Shown: positions 14,397 to 21,905, counted from the first letter of the stretch. The stretch is DNA of 25,744 nucleotides from Erysipelotrichaceae bacterium UBA2227 (GCA_002348095.1 DDYT01000030.1:1-25744); one strand, 5' to 3'. Numbers and translations: made by a program. Notes: generated from the sequence alone by a model not told the origin.

Positions 14397-14804
14397 TTAA
14401 CGTTTTGAGAATTGAGGTGCGCGACGAGCCCCTTTAAGACCGTATTTCTTACGTTCTTTAGAACGCGGATCCCGAGTCAGGAAGCCTGCAGCTTTCAACT
14501 TCGGACGATAGTCCGCAGAAGCTTCGAGCAATGCACGTGAAATACCGTGACGGATCGCACCGGACTGGCCGGTATATCCACCACCGTAGACATTTACTTT
14601 TACATCCCAAGTACCCAAAGTACCTGTGACCTCCATCGGTGATCGAACCACCATGCGGAGTGTTTCTAACGGAAGGTATTCATCCAATGTCTTGTCGTTA
14701 ACGGTAACGATACCGGTTCCCGGCGTCAGATAGACGCGAGCGACAGAAGACTTACGACGCCCTGTTCCTAAATAGACAACAGCTTGTTTCTTTTTTGCAG
14801 CCAT
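14397..14804 (-). CDS. rpsI: 30S ribosomal protein S9
   Basis: A 135-residue uS9 protein. YLGTGRRKSSVARVYLTPGTG in the N-terminal part, VYGGGYTGQSGAIRHGISRALL in the middle and the basic tail RDPRSKERKKYGLKGARRAPQFSKR are diagnostic; the extreme SKR tail reaches the P-site tRNA in the ribosome. GAAGGGAG precedes the ATG. It is 14 bp after rplM in the conserved L13-S9 operon and is followed by a terminator. Confidence 0.98.
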   Translation of the reverse strand: MAAKKKQAVVYLGTGRRKSSVARVYLTPGTGIVTVNDKTLDEYLPLETLRMVVRSPMEVTGTLGTWDVKVNVYGGGYTGQSGAIRHGISRALLEASADYRPKLKAAGFLTRDPRSKERKKYGLKGARRAPQFSKR

Positions 14805-14818
14805 AGTTCTTCTCCCTT

Positions 14819-15256
14819 CTAACCCTTGATCTTCAATTCGATCGGTTGTTGTGCAACATGCGGATGATCGCTGCCTTTGTAAACAAATAAGTGCTTACGT
14901 TGCTTGTCACCCAGTTTTGTGTGCGGGATCATACCGTGAACTGCTTTTTCAACCCACTCGATGGTGTATTGAGCACGCATCGTACGAGTCGTACGCACTC
15001 TTAACCCACCGGGGTACTGTGAGTGATTGTAATATTTTTTGGTTTCGTCTTTGTTACCGGTAACCACGATCTTATCTGCATTCACAATGATCACATAATC
15101 ACCCGTGTCCACATTGGGCGTATATGTGGGTTTGTGTTTGCCTCGCAAGACAGTAGCAACTTCGGTAGCCAGACGACCTAGTGTAAGACCTGTTCCATCA
15201 ACGATATACCATTGACGAACAACTTCGCTTGGTTTGGCCATAGTAGTTTGGCGCAT
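14819..15256 (-). CDS. rplM: 50S ribosomal protein L13
   Basis: A 145-residue uL13 protein of normal bacterial length. GLTLGRLATEVATVLRGKHKPTYTPNVDTGDYVIIVNADKI and the later YPGGLRVRTTRTM and AVHGMIPHTKLG stretches are diagnostic. AGGAGG lies 8 nt before the ATG. It heads the rplM-rpsI operon, and its short leader forms a hairpin that may serve L13 autoregulation. Confidence 0.98.
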   Translation of the reverse strand: MRQTTMAKPSEVVRQWYIVDGTGLTLGRLATEVATVLRGKHKPTYTPNVDTGDYVIIVNADKIVVTGNKDETKKYYNHSQYPGGLRVRTTRTMRAQYTIEWVEKAVHGMIPHTKLGDKQRKHLFVYKGSDHPHVAQQPIELKIKG

Positions 15257-15277
15257 GAATAATTCCTCCTAACCAAA

Positions 15278-15320
15278 TGTAGTTTTCCGGGGCTACGTTT
15301 GGCATAAAGTGCCAACTACA
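15278..15320 (-). promoter_or_regulatory. structured rplM leader (L13-leader-like)
   Basis: On the minus strand TGTAGTT (from 15320) pairs with AACTACA (ending at 15278), a 7-bp stem enclosing a small GGCA/TGCC hairpin and a C/G-rich strand AACGTAGCCCCGGA. The element starts at the predicted transcription start and ends just before the AGGAGG site. L13 leaders are known in Bacillota; I cannot confirm a match to that model without a covariance search. Confidence 0.5.
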
Positions 15321-15349
15321 ATTTTATTATGAACCATGTCAAGTGTCAA
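15321..15349 (-). promoter_or_regulatory. promoter of the rplM-rpsI operon
   Basis: Minus-strand TTGACA (15344-15349), 17 bp, TAAAAT (15321-15326). The consensus -35 fits a strong ribosomal protein promoter, and it separates rplM-rpsI from truA transcription. Confidence 0.8.
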
Positions 15350-15367
15350 GTAAAATCTCTTAACAGT

Positions 15368-15397
15368 TCACAAAACCGTGAAATGTGATAAAATGGA
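15368..15397 (+). promoter_or_regulatory. extended -10 promoter of the hydrolase-like gene
   Basis: Plus-strand TTCACA, 16 bp, then TAAAAT preceded by TGA, an extended -10. It is back-to-back with the rplM promoter. AAGGTGAT follows as ribosome binding site before the ATG at 15413. Confidence 0.55.
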
Positions 15398-15412
15398 AAC
15401 GAAGGTGATCCT

Positions 15413-15982
15413 ATGCATAAAGAACACGTCCTTATTCCTCACTATCACCGGCGGATTCCGGTAACTTACTGCTATCCGGATGAGATTGAACCGCCCCTCA
15501 ACAGTGTACTTATTTTGGTTGATTCTGTTGATTGCCAGATCAGCATGATCAATGAAATGACCGAGTCCTTTTGCGATTCGGGACATTTGGTCTGCCTGTA
15601 TGATGTCCGGATGCAAGATGATATCAATTTGGTAAAAAATGATCTGCCCAAGGAAATCAAAACGATTTTGACGGATATGATGATACAGCCCGACTGCAAT
15701 CATCATTCGATTTCCCTTATCGCCTGTGATCAGCCTGCCGGATGGATGTTGCTCGATGTGTTTGATGAGAAATCCGTTAAAAAAATTACCCTGCTCAATC
15801 CATCGGTATGTGATACTGATGCACCTATATGGCTAAACACCTGGAAATTACCTTTACTGCTCATTCATGAAAATCCGGCATGGATCACAGCATTACAGCT
15901 TCGACCCAATCCGCACCATATCATCGCCATCGATCCTAAAGATCCCTTACAAATGATCCTGGACTGGCATAAAACGGACTAG
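15413..15982 (+). CDS. hypothetical protein, possibly a degenerate alpha/beta-hydrolase
   Basis: A 189-residue cytoplasmic protein with no signal sequence or membrane helix. Its strand-helix pattern resembles a small alpha/beta-hydrolase: SVLILVDSVD (31-40), HLVCLYDVRMQDD (58-70), SISLIACDQPAGWMLLDVF (99-117), ITLLNPSVCDTDAPIW (125-140), LPLLLIHENPAW (147-158) and HHIIAIDPKDP (168-178). The position where the nucleophile elbow GxSxG is expected reads ACDQPAG, so the catalytic serine is missing. It could be a non-catalytic relative or a different fold. It is the only plus-strand gene in the right half and has its own promoter. Confidence is good that it is a gene, low for the fold. Confidence 0.65.
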   Translation: MHKEHVLIPHYHRRIPVTYCYPDEIEPPLNSVLILVDSVDCQISMINEMTESFCDSGHLVCLYDVRMQDDINLVKNDLPKEIKTILTDMMIQPDCNHHSISLIACDQPAGWMLLDVFDEKSVKKITLLNPSVCDTDAPIWLNTWKLPLLLIHENPAWITALQLRPNPHHIIAIDPKDPLQMILDWHKTD

Positions 15983-15996
15983 CGTGCTAGTCCGTT
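15971..15996. terminator. shared palindromic terminator of two convergent genes
   Basis: Two 11-bp perfect arms, AACGGACTAGC (15973-15983) and GCTAGTCCGTT (15986-15996), are separated by GT. Both stop codons (TAG at 15980-15982 on plus and 15987-15989 on minus) lie inside the arms. The minus strand continues into a U-rich TTTTA, so termination is clearest for the PHP-phosphatase side. Confidence 0.75.
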
Positions 15997-16751
15997 ATCA
16001 TTTCAGTAATCGATATATTTAAATCTTCCAGAATTTTACGTGCCTGATCTATGGATCGCTGATCCGACAAATCCGAGGGTGAGTGAGCATCGATGCCAAT
16101 GATGACCGGCGCTTTTTCTTGTGCAACCACTTTCCAAAAGGGAAGATACGGATATCCGGCTCTTGATCTTACTCCACCAAGATTGAACTCAAGAAAAACT
16201 CCCAATTCCTTTGAGCACCGAATTATTTCCCGGGACATATCTTCAGCCTTCTGATCCCAACGTCGAAGTGAACGGACGAAAATATCCGGATGCGCAAATA
16301 TTGAGAAAAGACCCGTTTTCAGACCTTCGATCGAATCTTTGCGATAATGATTCAATACTTGGTCAGGATCATTGTAAAACGCATAATAAGTTCCATAGGA
16401 AATCGTTTTATGAAAGTGATTGCCAAAGATCAGCAAATCCATTTCAAAAAGCTCTTTCATCCGTTTCAGCCAGTCAATCCGATCTTCAAAATACTCGGCC
16501 TCTAATCCCAATTTGATATCGATATGATCTTTGTATCTCCTTTTCAGGGATTGCACCGAATCAACATACTCAGCCAACTCGGCAATATCCATCCGAATCG
16601 ATGCGGATTCGAAGGGATGAAGCGGCCAGGGGGAGTGATCGGTAAACGCCAACACTTTATATCCATGTTTAATAGCTTCTAAGACATACTCTTCATCAGA
16701 ACCAAATGCATGTTTGCATCGCATCGTGTGGGTGTGATAGTTAGCAATCAT
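15987..16751 (-). CDS. PHP-domain phosphatase, histidinol-phosphatase (HisK/HisJ) family
   Basis: A 254-residue metal-dependent PHP hydrolase. Metal ligands are visible in order: H6 and H8 (YHTHT), H39 (TDHS), E84/E86 (GLEAEYF), H112 and H114 (GNHFH), H154 (AHPD), D221 and H223 (IDAHSP). The pattern matches histidinol-phosphatase of the HisK family, which makes histidinol in histidine synthesis, but no other his gene is near and many relatives act on other phosphates. I chose the ATG at 16751 because GAGGTG lies 6 nt upstream; an in-frame TTG at 16763 would lie upstream of that site. It overlaps the end of truA by 11 nt, so the two are co-transcribed. Confidence 0.85.
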   Translation of the reverse strand: MIANYHTHTMRCKHAFGSDEEYVLEAIKHGYKVLAFTDHSPWPLHPFESASIRMDIAELAEYVDSVQSLKRRYKDHIDIKLGLEAEYFEDRIDWLKRMKELFEMDLLIFGNHFHKTISYGTYYAFYNDPDQVLNHYRKDSIEGLKTGLFSIFAHPDIFVRSLRRWDQKAEDMSREIIRCSKELGVFLEFNLGGVRSRAGYPYLPFWKVVAQEKAPVIIGIDAHSPSDLSDQRSIDQARKILEDLNISITEMITD

Positions 16752-17478
16752 ATCGCACCTCAATCAATGTAAGTCCCTGAGGAGGTGCATTGAGTTTGCA
16801 CGCCTCTTTATGATTAAGCTCAAACATTCTGCTGACATCACTTATCTGCAAACGGTTTAAACCGACTTCAATCAATACTTGTGTTATCATTCGGACCATA
16901 TAGCGCAAGAAGCCTTTGCCCTCAAATATCAAGCGGACTTTTTCACCTTCATCCACGATGTCTAATCGTTGAATCGTTCTGACTTGATAGGATATCGTTT
17001 CGATGGGTGTAGCATTAAACGATGTGAAATCATGTTCGCCGATGAACAGTTGTGAACATTCACGCATTTTATCAAGATCAAGCGGTTTATTAAGCTGGTA
17101 AACATATGGGTAACTGAATACATCGTACTCACCGGTCTGCACACAATAATCATATCGTTTTGATGTAACCGAAAAACGCGCATGAAAATCATCGCTGACT
17201 GCTCTTATATCTTTAATATATATATCCTCTGGCAATAAGTCGTTTAGTGCTTTTTGCCATTGTTCTTCAGCGATATTGAGTTGACTGTCAAAATGAAAGA
17301 CCTGACCTACAGCTGAAACTTTTGAATCCGTCCGACCGGCGCCCGTAATTTCCACCGGTCTTTTTTCGATCACAGATATTACGTCTTCGATCGTTTTCTG
17401 AATGGATCTTCCTTTGATCTGACGTTGCCAACCAACGAAATTTGCACCGTTGTATGCAACCGTTACTTTGTATCTCAT
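16741..17478 (-). CDS. truA: tRNA pseudouridine(38-40) synthase TruA
   Basis: A 245-residue enzyme that converts uridines 38-40 of the tRNA anticodon stem to pseudouridine. The catalytic aspartate is D51 in GAGRTDSKVSAVGQVFHF, and YNGANFVGWQRQ (9-20) and RFSVTSKRYDY are conserved RNA-contacting parts. The usual VHA after the catalytic motif reads VSA here. The start MRYKVTVAY at 17478 overlaps the ecfT stop as ATGA with no clear ribosome binding site, so translation is probably coupled. Upstream in-frame residues are inside ecfT and not part of the protein. The ecfT-truA order is standard for Bacillota. Confidence 0.95.
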   Translation of the reverse strand: MRYKVTVAYNGANFVGWQRQIKGRSIQKTIEDVISVIEKRPVEITGAGRTDSKVSAVGQVFHFDSQLNIAEEQWQKALNDLLPEDIYIKDIRAVSDDFHARFSVTSKRYDYCVQTGEYDVFSYPYVYQLNKPLDLDKMRECSQLFIGEHDFTSFNATPIETISYQVRTIQRLDIVDEGEKVRLIFEGKGFLRYMVRMITQVLIEVGLNRLQISDVSRMFELNHKEACKLNAPPQGLTLIEVRYDC

Positions 17479-18275
17479 AATCCAATGGCAAGCGCAATCA
17501 TCACAGCAATAATCAGTAATACGACAATCAACATGAAGCGATCTTTCCACGTCCTCTTCAATTGCTTATAGCGTGTCCGAGGTGCTTGAGGTATGTACCC
17601 GCGGGCTTCCATTGCATCCGCCAAATCTTCAGCACGTTGGAAACTTGACACAAACAAAGGAACGATCAGAGACAAAATCGCCAGGATTTTCTCTTTGAAC
17701 TTTCCTTCAGCCAAATCAACGCCGCGGCTGGCTTGAGCCTTCATGATTCGGTCTGTTTCTTCGATCAGTGTCGGAATAAACCGCAGTGCAATAGATATCA
17801 TCATCGCAATTTCATGAGCCGGAACTTTGAACCGCTTAAATGGAGCAAGTAAATCCTCAATGCCCAGTGTAAGATCCAGCGGTTTGGTCGTTGCGGTCAG
17901 AATCGTGGTAATCATGATCATCAGCATCAGACGAATTGAAATGTACAATGTCTGAAAAATCGCATCACTGTAAATCTTGAATCCAAATATATCTACAACC
18001 AAGTATCCGGTTTTTAACACGAAAATGTTGATGATCATCAAGAAGAAAAGCATAAACATCATCGGTTTCATTGCCCGAATCAAAAAATTCAGTTTCAGCT
18101 TTGATAAAAACACGACCGTAACGATGATGACAGCTAAGATTCCATATCCGATAAATCCGGTCGGAATGAAAATCGCAGTCAGCATTCCCAGCATAGCCAG
18201 GATTTTCGCACGGGGATCCATACGGTGCATCACCGAGTTTAAGGGCATGTAGCGTCCCAATGCAATGTTATTCAT
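17475..18275 (-). CDS. ecfT: ECF transporter transmembrane subunit EcfT
   Basis: A 266-residue membrane scaffold of the energy-coupling factor module, with five or so hydrophobic segments. The two coupling-helix motifs that dock on the ATPases are ASRG (182-185) and EARG (223-226). It links EcfA1/EcfA2 to interchangeable vitamin-binding S components encoded elsewhere, for example for riboflavin, folate or biotin. AGGAGGT precedes the ATG, which lies 8 nt inside ecfA2. No S component is in the window. Confidence 0.96.
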   Translation of the reverse strand: MNNIALGRYMPLNSVMHRMDPRAKILAMLGMLTAIFIPTGFIGYGILAVIIVTVVFLSKLKLNFLIRAMKPMMFMLFFLMIINIFVLKTGYLVVDIFGFKIYSDAIFQTLYISIRLMLMIMITTILTATTKPLDLTLGIEDLLAPFKRFKVPAHEIAMMISIALRFIPTLIEETDRIMKAQASRGVDLAEGKFKEKILAILSLIVPLFVSSFQRAEDLADAMEARGYIPQAPRTRYKQLKRTWKDRFMLIVVLLIIAVMIALAIGL

Positions 18276-19128
18276 GACCGTTGACCTCCTTAGCTATGGC
18301 TTGTGCCAAGGATTCGATATCAAAAATATCATCGGACAGGTTCATGCCGGCCTTTTGAAGCTGACGACGCATATCGACGACTTTAGGCGGGCATATGTTT
18401 AACTCATCCAACAGTTTTTCATCTTTAAAGAATGTTTTAACATCCGACTTCAACAATATCTTCCCTTTATCAACCACGACAACCTCATCACAATAGGTAA
18501 GGACGTGTTCCATGTCGTGGGTAACGATCAATACGGTTTTCCCGTATTTTCGGTTCATTGTCATAAACAGATTCATCATTGATTTTGATCCTTGCGGATC
18601 CAGTCCTGCGGTCGGCTCATCAAGAACAAGCACATACGGATCGATCGCCAATATACCTGCGATTGCCACACGACGTTTTTGTCCGCCTGATAAATCCAAC
18701 GGGGATTTTTCCGCATATGTCTCATCCAGCCCGACTACCTTAAGGGCATGCAAAGAGCGAAGTTCTGCCTCTTGTGCATCTACGCCAAAGTTAATGGGAC
18801 CAAAGACGATATCTTTCAGGATCGTTTCCTCAAACAACTGATATTCCGGGAACTGAAAAACCAAACCGACATTTTGACGAAGGCTTTTCAGTTGTTTAGG
18901 TTTTGTTCCGGCAACGATCGATCGATCAAGCACTTCGACTTCTCCTTTTGAAGGCAATAACAGTGCATTGAGATGCTGAATCAATGTTGATTTACCGCTG
19001 CCGGTCGCGCCGATGATAGCCGTAACTTTCCCTTCGGTGATTTCAACATCGACACCGTTGAGTGCACCGTAGGCAAAAGGCGTTCCAGGGGAATATTCGT
19101 AGCTTACTTGCTTAAACGCAATTGGCAT
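18268..19128 (-). CDS. ecfA2: ECF transporter ATPase EcfA2
   Basis: A 286-residue ABC ATPase. Walker A GATGSGKS (40-47), Q-loop region FQFPEYQLF (91-99), signature LSGGQ (146-150) and Walker B VLVLDEPTAGLDP (166-178) are intact. The FPEYQLF after the Q-loop and the ATGSGKS variant mark the EcfA2 paralogue. It forms a heterodimer with EcfA1. Its start overlaps the end of ecfA1 by 25 nt, with AGGATGG upstream. Confidence 0.95.
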   Translation of the reverse strand: MPIAFKQVSYEYSPGTPFAYGALNGVDVEITEGKVTAIIGATGSGKSTLIQHLNALLLPSKGEVEVLDRSIVAGTKPKQLKSLRQNVGLVFQFPEYQLFEETILKDIVFGPINFGVDAQEAELRSLHALKVVGLDETYAEKSPLDLSGGQKRRVAIAGILAIDPYVLVLDEPTAGLDPQGSKSMMNLFMTMNRKYGKTVLIVTHDMEHVLTYCDEVVVVDKGKILLKSDVKTFFKDEKLLDELNICPPKVVDMRRQLQKAGMNLSDDIFDIESLAQAIAKEVNGHE

Positions 19129-19931
19129 AGCTGTTCCACCATCCTTTTCATATTCATCGGTTCATCGATATTGATTCCGTGTTTCTTTAACGCTAAGGAC
19201 ATCTTCACCGTAAACGGTACATCCAAATCGATGTCGATCAAGGTTTGGGCGTGCAACAGGACGTCCTGTGGTTTTCCTTGCATGACAAACTCTCCTTCAT
19301 TCATGACAAAGACATAATCACTTTTAACAACTTCCTCGATGTCATGAGTAATGGAAATAATCGTCATGTTATGCTCCCGATGTATCTCATCCACCAGCGC
19401 ATTGACTTCTTCTTTTCCCTTGGGATCAAGCATGCTCGTTGCTTCATCCAAAATCAGTATATCCGGTTTCATGGCGAGTACCCCGGCAATTGCGACACGC
19501 TGCTTTTGACCACCGCTCAGTCGGGTCGGTTCATTTTCGAGATATTCGGACATGCCGACTTCACTGGCAAAATGCTCGATGATGCTGTCCATTTCTTGTT
19601 GGGGAACCTGATGATTCTCCAGACCAAAAGCAATATCGTCGCGTACAGTCGATCCGATAAACTGATTGTCCGGGTTCTGAAAGACGATTCCGACTTTGCC
19701 GCGGACCTGGCTGACGGTTTGTTCATTCAACGGTATGCCGTCGATCATGATTTCTCCGTCGCTTTTTTCCAGCAGTCCGATGATCAGTTTGGCAATGGTC
19801 GATTTCCCGCTGCCGTTGTGACCGATAATGCTTGTATAACTTCCTTTCTCCACACGAAAACTGACGTTTTTTACAACGTCGGTTTGTTGATCGTAGGTAA
19901 AGCGTAAATTCTTAATATCCAAATGTTCCAC
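19104..19931 (-). CDS. ecfA1: ECF transporter ATPase EcfA1
   Basis: A 275-residue ABC ATPase. Walker A GHNGSGKS (37-44), FQNPDNQF (84-91), signature LSGGQ (138-142) and LDEATSMLDP (161-170) are the usual EcfA1 variants. It starts with GTG (19931) preceded by TGAGGT. It leads the ecfA1-ecfA2-ecfT-truA-PHP unit, and its own promoter lies directly upstream, so the unit is separate from the ribosomal alpha operon. Confidence 0.95.
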   Translation of the reverse strand: MEHLDIKNLRFTYDQQTDVVKNVSFRVEKGSYTSIIGHNGSGKSTIAKLIIGLLEKSDGEIMIDGIPLNEQTVSQVRGKVGIVFQNPDNQFIGSTVRDDIAFGLENHQVPQQEMDSIIEHFASEVGMSEYLENEPTRLSGGQKQRVAIAGVLAMKPDILILDEATSMLDPKGKEEVNALVDEIHREHNMTIISITHDIEEVVKSDYVFVMNEGEFVMQGKPQDVLLHAQTLIDIDLDVPFTVKMSLALKKHGINIDEPMNMKRMVEQLCQLRLSK

Positions 19932-19953
19932 GTAAATACCTCATAACTACACT

Positions 19954-19982
19954 ATTATACATAGGAATGATACAAATGACAA
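19954..19982 (-). promoter_or_regulatory. promoter of the ecfA1-truA operon
   Basis: Minus-strand TTGTCA (19977-19982), 17 bp, TATAAT (19954-19959), ending 22 bp before the GTG start. No terminator is visible between it and the acidic-protein gene, so read-through may add to expression. Confidence 0.75.
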
Positions 19983-19991
19983 TGTATGCGT

Positions 19992-21020
19992 TTATTCAAT
20001 TTCAAACCCAAGATACTGACCGCCATTGCTTTCGAGAATTACAGCCATTTCCAATACACTGGCATACAAAACATCGAAGTCGTTCGACAGTACTTTTGCC
20101 AATTTGACCTTGAAATCCGGGGTTACTTCCTCAAGGGTATACTCTCTGCGCTTCGCTTCTTTGACCGCAACAAACAAGGGATTCTGATCCGAAAACACAC
20201 AGGCATGATAAATCTTGACTGTAGCTTTTCCGAACTTGTTTCTCAAATCGGCAGAAAGTTTTTCATCCAAGCGCAAAGGCTTCGTCGGTTCAGTCTCGTC
20301 TTCAAACTCTTCTTCATCTTCTTCGGGTTCAACAGGTTCTTCCCCAACTTCTTCCTCAGATTCTTCCTCAATCTCTTCCACAGGTTCTTCTTCAGATTGA
20401 TCTTCGATTAGCTCAAGATCTTCTGACTCTTCCGTTTCTTCTTCAGACTCTTGAGGTTCCTCAATCTCATCAACAACCTCTGTCAAAGTTTCAACTGTCT
20501 CATCGACTGTATCTATAATTTCCTCTTCGATATCTTCGGCATCTTCTTCGATATCCTCAATAACCTCATCCACGACCTGGATGACCTCTTCGACAGGTTC
20601 AATAACAGGCTCTTCTTCGGGTTCTGGTGCATCAGCTTTTTCAGCCGCCTCAACGACGGTATCAGCAGCATCTTCAACCGCTTCAACGACAGGCTCAATA
20701 ACCGCTTCTGAAAACTCTTCAACGATATCTTCGGGTGCTTTTGCTTTATCCATCGCTTCTTCAATGGCTTTTTCCGCATGTTCAACCACATCACTGACTT
20801 TCTCTGTGACTTTTTCGATAGCTTCCTCGACTTTGGTTATGACATCGTGGACGACTTCCTCCACATGAGCCGTAACTTTTGAGACTTTGGATGATTTTGA
20901 AGATTCATCCTCGATTTCTATAAATTGCGGTTTTTCACTGGCCTTTTCCTGTTTTTTTAATAAGAGTGCTACAACAGCGGCGGCTGCGGCAGCGATAACG
21001 ATTCCCACTAGTTTCTTCAT
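19992..21020 (-). CDS. membrane-anchored, highly acidic repetitive protein with unknown C-terminal domain
   Basis: A 342-residue protein in three parts. Residues 4-21 form one alanine/valine membrane anchor after a KK start. Residues 31-245 are very rich in Glu, Asp and Val, with irregular coiled-coil-like repeats of the VEEAIEKV and VDEVIEDIEED kind and then runs such as EEEPVEEIEEE. Residues 249-342 form an ordinary globular segment (LRLDEKLSADLRNKFGKATV, later DFKVKLAKVLSNDFDVLYASVLEMAVILESNGG) of no family I recognise. GGTGGAG precedes the ATG. It follows a small two-helix membrane gene and precedes ecfA1. The anchor plus an acidic stalk suggests the C-terminal domain is held away from the membrane; which side it faces is unclear. 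Function unknown. Confidence 0.75.
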   Translation of the reverse strand: MKKLVGIVIAAAAAAVVALLLKKQEKASEKPQFIEIEDESSKSSKVSKVTAHVEEVVHDVITKVEEAIEKVTEKVSDVVEHAEKAIEEAMDKAKAPEDIVEEFSEAVIEPVVEAVEDAADTVVEAAEKADAPEPEEEPVIEPVEEVIQVVDEVIEDIEEDAEDIEEEIIDTVDETVETLTEVVDEIEEPQESEEETEESEDLELIEDQSEEEPVEEIEEESEEEVGEEPVEPEEDEEEFEDETEPTKPLRLDEKLSADLRNKFGKATVKIYHACVFSDQNPLFVAVKEAKRREYTLEEVTPDFKVKLAKVLSNDFDVLYASVLEMAVILESNGGQYLGFEIE

Positions 21021-21045
21021 GCAAACTCCACCCTTTCGTTGTTTG

Positions 21046-21252
21046 TTATACGACCCAAGCGATCAAATATAAAAGTGAATAAAAGAAAATTGCGTAATGC
21101 ATGACTTTGGCAATGTCGACATTCAATTTAACCAAAAGTTGCGGATTCATTTTGTCATACATGTAGATGCAAGCTAAGATGGGTGCTAAGAAGAAGAAAT
21201 ACAAGACAACCGATTCCAATAACACGAAGTTTATAGTCAACGGGAGTTCCAT
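21046..21252 (-). CDS. small two-helix membrane protein (68 aa)
   Basis: A 68-residue hydrophobic protein with two predicted helices (about 8-30 and 49-67) joined by a short polar loop KMNPQLLVKLNVDIAKV. The ATG is preceded by AAAGGAG at good spacing. It lies 25 bp upstream of the acidic anchored protein and in the same direction, so the two probably share a transcript and may act together. I recognise no family. Its coding status is supported by the ribosome binding site, tight fit between neighbours and hydrophobic pattern. Confidence 0.65.
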   Translation of the reverse strand: MELPLTINFVLLESVVLYFFFLAPILACIYMYDKMNPQLLVKLNVDIAKVMHYAIFFYSLLYLIAWVV

Positions 21253-21282
21253 GATATTATTCTCCTTTTCTTTTCTACAATA

Positions 21283-21311
21283 AGTATAGCATATTACTTG
21301 TCAAAATTGAA
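21283..21311 (-). promoter_or_regulatory. possible promoter of the small membrane protein gene
   Basis: Minus-strand TTCAAT (21306-21311), 17 bp, TATACT (21283-21288) lies about 30 bp before the ATG. A TTGACA inside the end of the methyltransferase gene is nearby, but its spacing to TATACT is only 10 bp. Confidence 0.35.
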
Positions 21312-21902
21312 AGAATGACCGATACGCCGAATCAGCATCAAGCCATCACCAATTCCAACCCGCTCAACAGAGAGATCCGAACGTGAAGCGATGTACTTCT
21401 CAAAGGTTTTGATTTTATTCACCATCTGACGTAAATTTCGACGGTCTTTAAGCTCTTCGATATTTTCGGTGTGTCCGTGGAAATCCAGGTTATCAACGAT
21501 GACAATGCCACGCGGCTTGACAAATGGGAAAAAACGGTCAAAAAAGGCTTTGTTCTGGGCTTTTGCGGCATCAATCAGTAGGGCATCCACCATACGATTG
21601 CATGAATAGGTCAGTGCATCTGCGCAGATTACATCGATTCTGTCTTTAAGATTCATTTCAATAATGTTTTCTTTGGCCTGTCGGTATCGATCTTCATCGC
21701 GTTCAATCGTCGTAATCACAATATCATTGATTTCTTGTGCGATGAAAAGTGACGAAAAGCCCACGGCTGTGCCGATCTCCAGCAATGATTTACACTGAGC
21801 GGTCAGCAGGGAGGTCACGATATATCTGATGGAATCATCACTCATGATCGGCACATGCTGGCTCAGTGCTTTTTGTTTGATTTGCTCAAGTTTATCATTC
21901 AT
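21294..21902 (-). CDS. O-methyltransferase, TrmR/YrrM-like
   Basis: A 202-residue class I O-methyltransferase of the family-3 (catechol/caffeoyl-CoA O-methyltransferase-like) group. The SAM loop is LEIGTAVGFS (41-50), E67 ends the second strand, the metal/active-site stretch is LLIDAAKAQ (108-116), and VIVDNLDFHG (134-143) follows the motif that carries metal ligands. Bacterial members with this length include TrmR, which methylates 5-hydroxyuridine at tRNA position 34; that role is possible here but not provable. The ATG comes right after the U-tract of the rplQ terminator and has no ribosome binding site, so its expression is odd or the true start is internal (M20). Confidence 0.8.
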   Translation of the reverse strand: MNDKLEQIKQKALSQHVPIMSDDSIRYIVTSLLTAQCKSLLEIGTAVGFSSLFIAQEINDIVITTIERDEDRYRQAKENIIEMNLKDRIDVICADALTYSCNRMVDALLIDAAKAQNKAFFDRFFPFVKPRGIVIVDNLDFHGHTENIEELKDRRNLRQMVNKIKTFEKYIASRSDLSVERVGIGDGLMLIRRIGHSFNFDK

Positions 21903-21905
21903 AGG

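Noticed and set aside
19245..19907. Long plus-strand frame (220 codons) opposite ecfA1
   Set aside because: It is fully antisense to a conserved ATPase gene with intact motifs, has no promoter or ribosome binding site I can see, and its product resembles nothing.
20215..20868. Plus-strand serine-rich frames opposite the acidic protein
   Set aside because: Low-complexity Ser/Thr/Gly products are what Glu/Asp-rich codons give when read from the other strand.
21036..21301. TTGACA as -35 of the small membrane gene
   Set aside because: Its spacing to TATACT is only 10 bp, and it lies in the Phe-Asp-Lys end of the methyltransferase gene.
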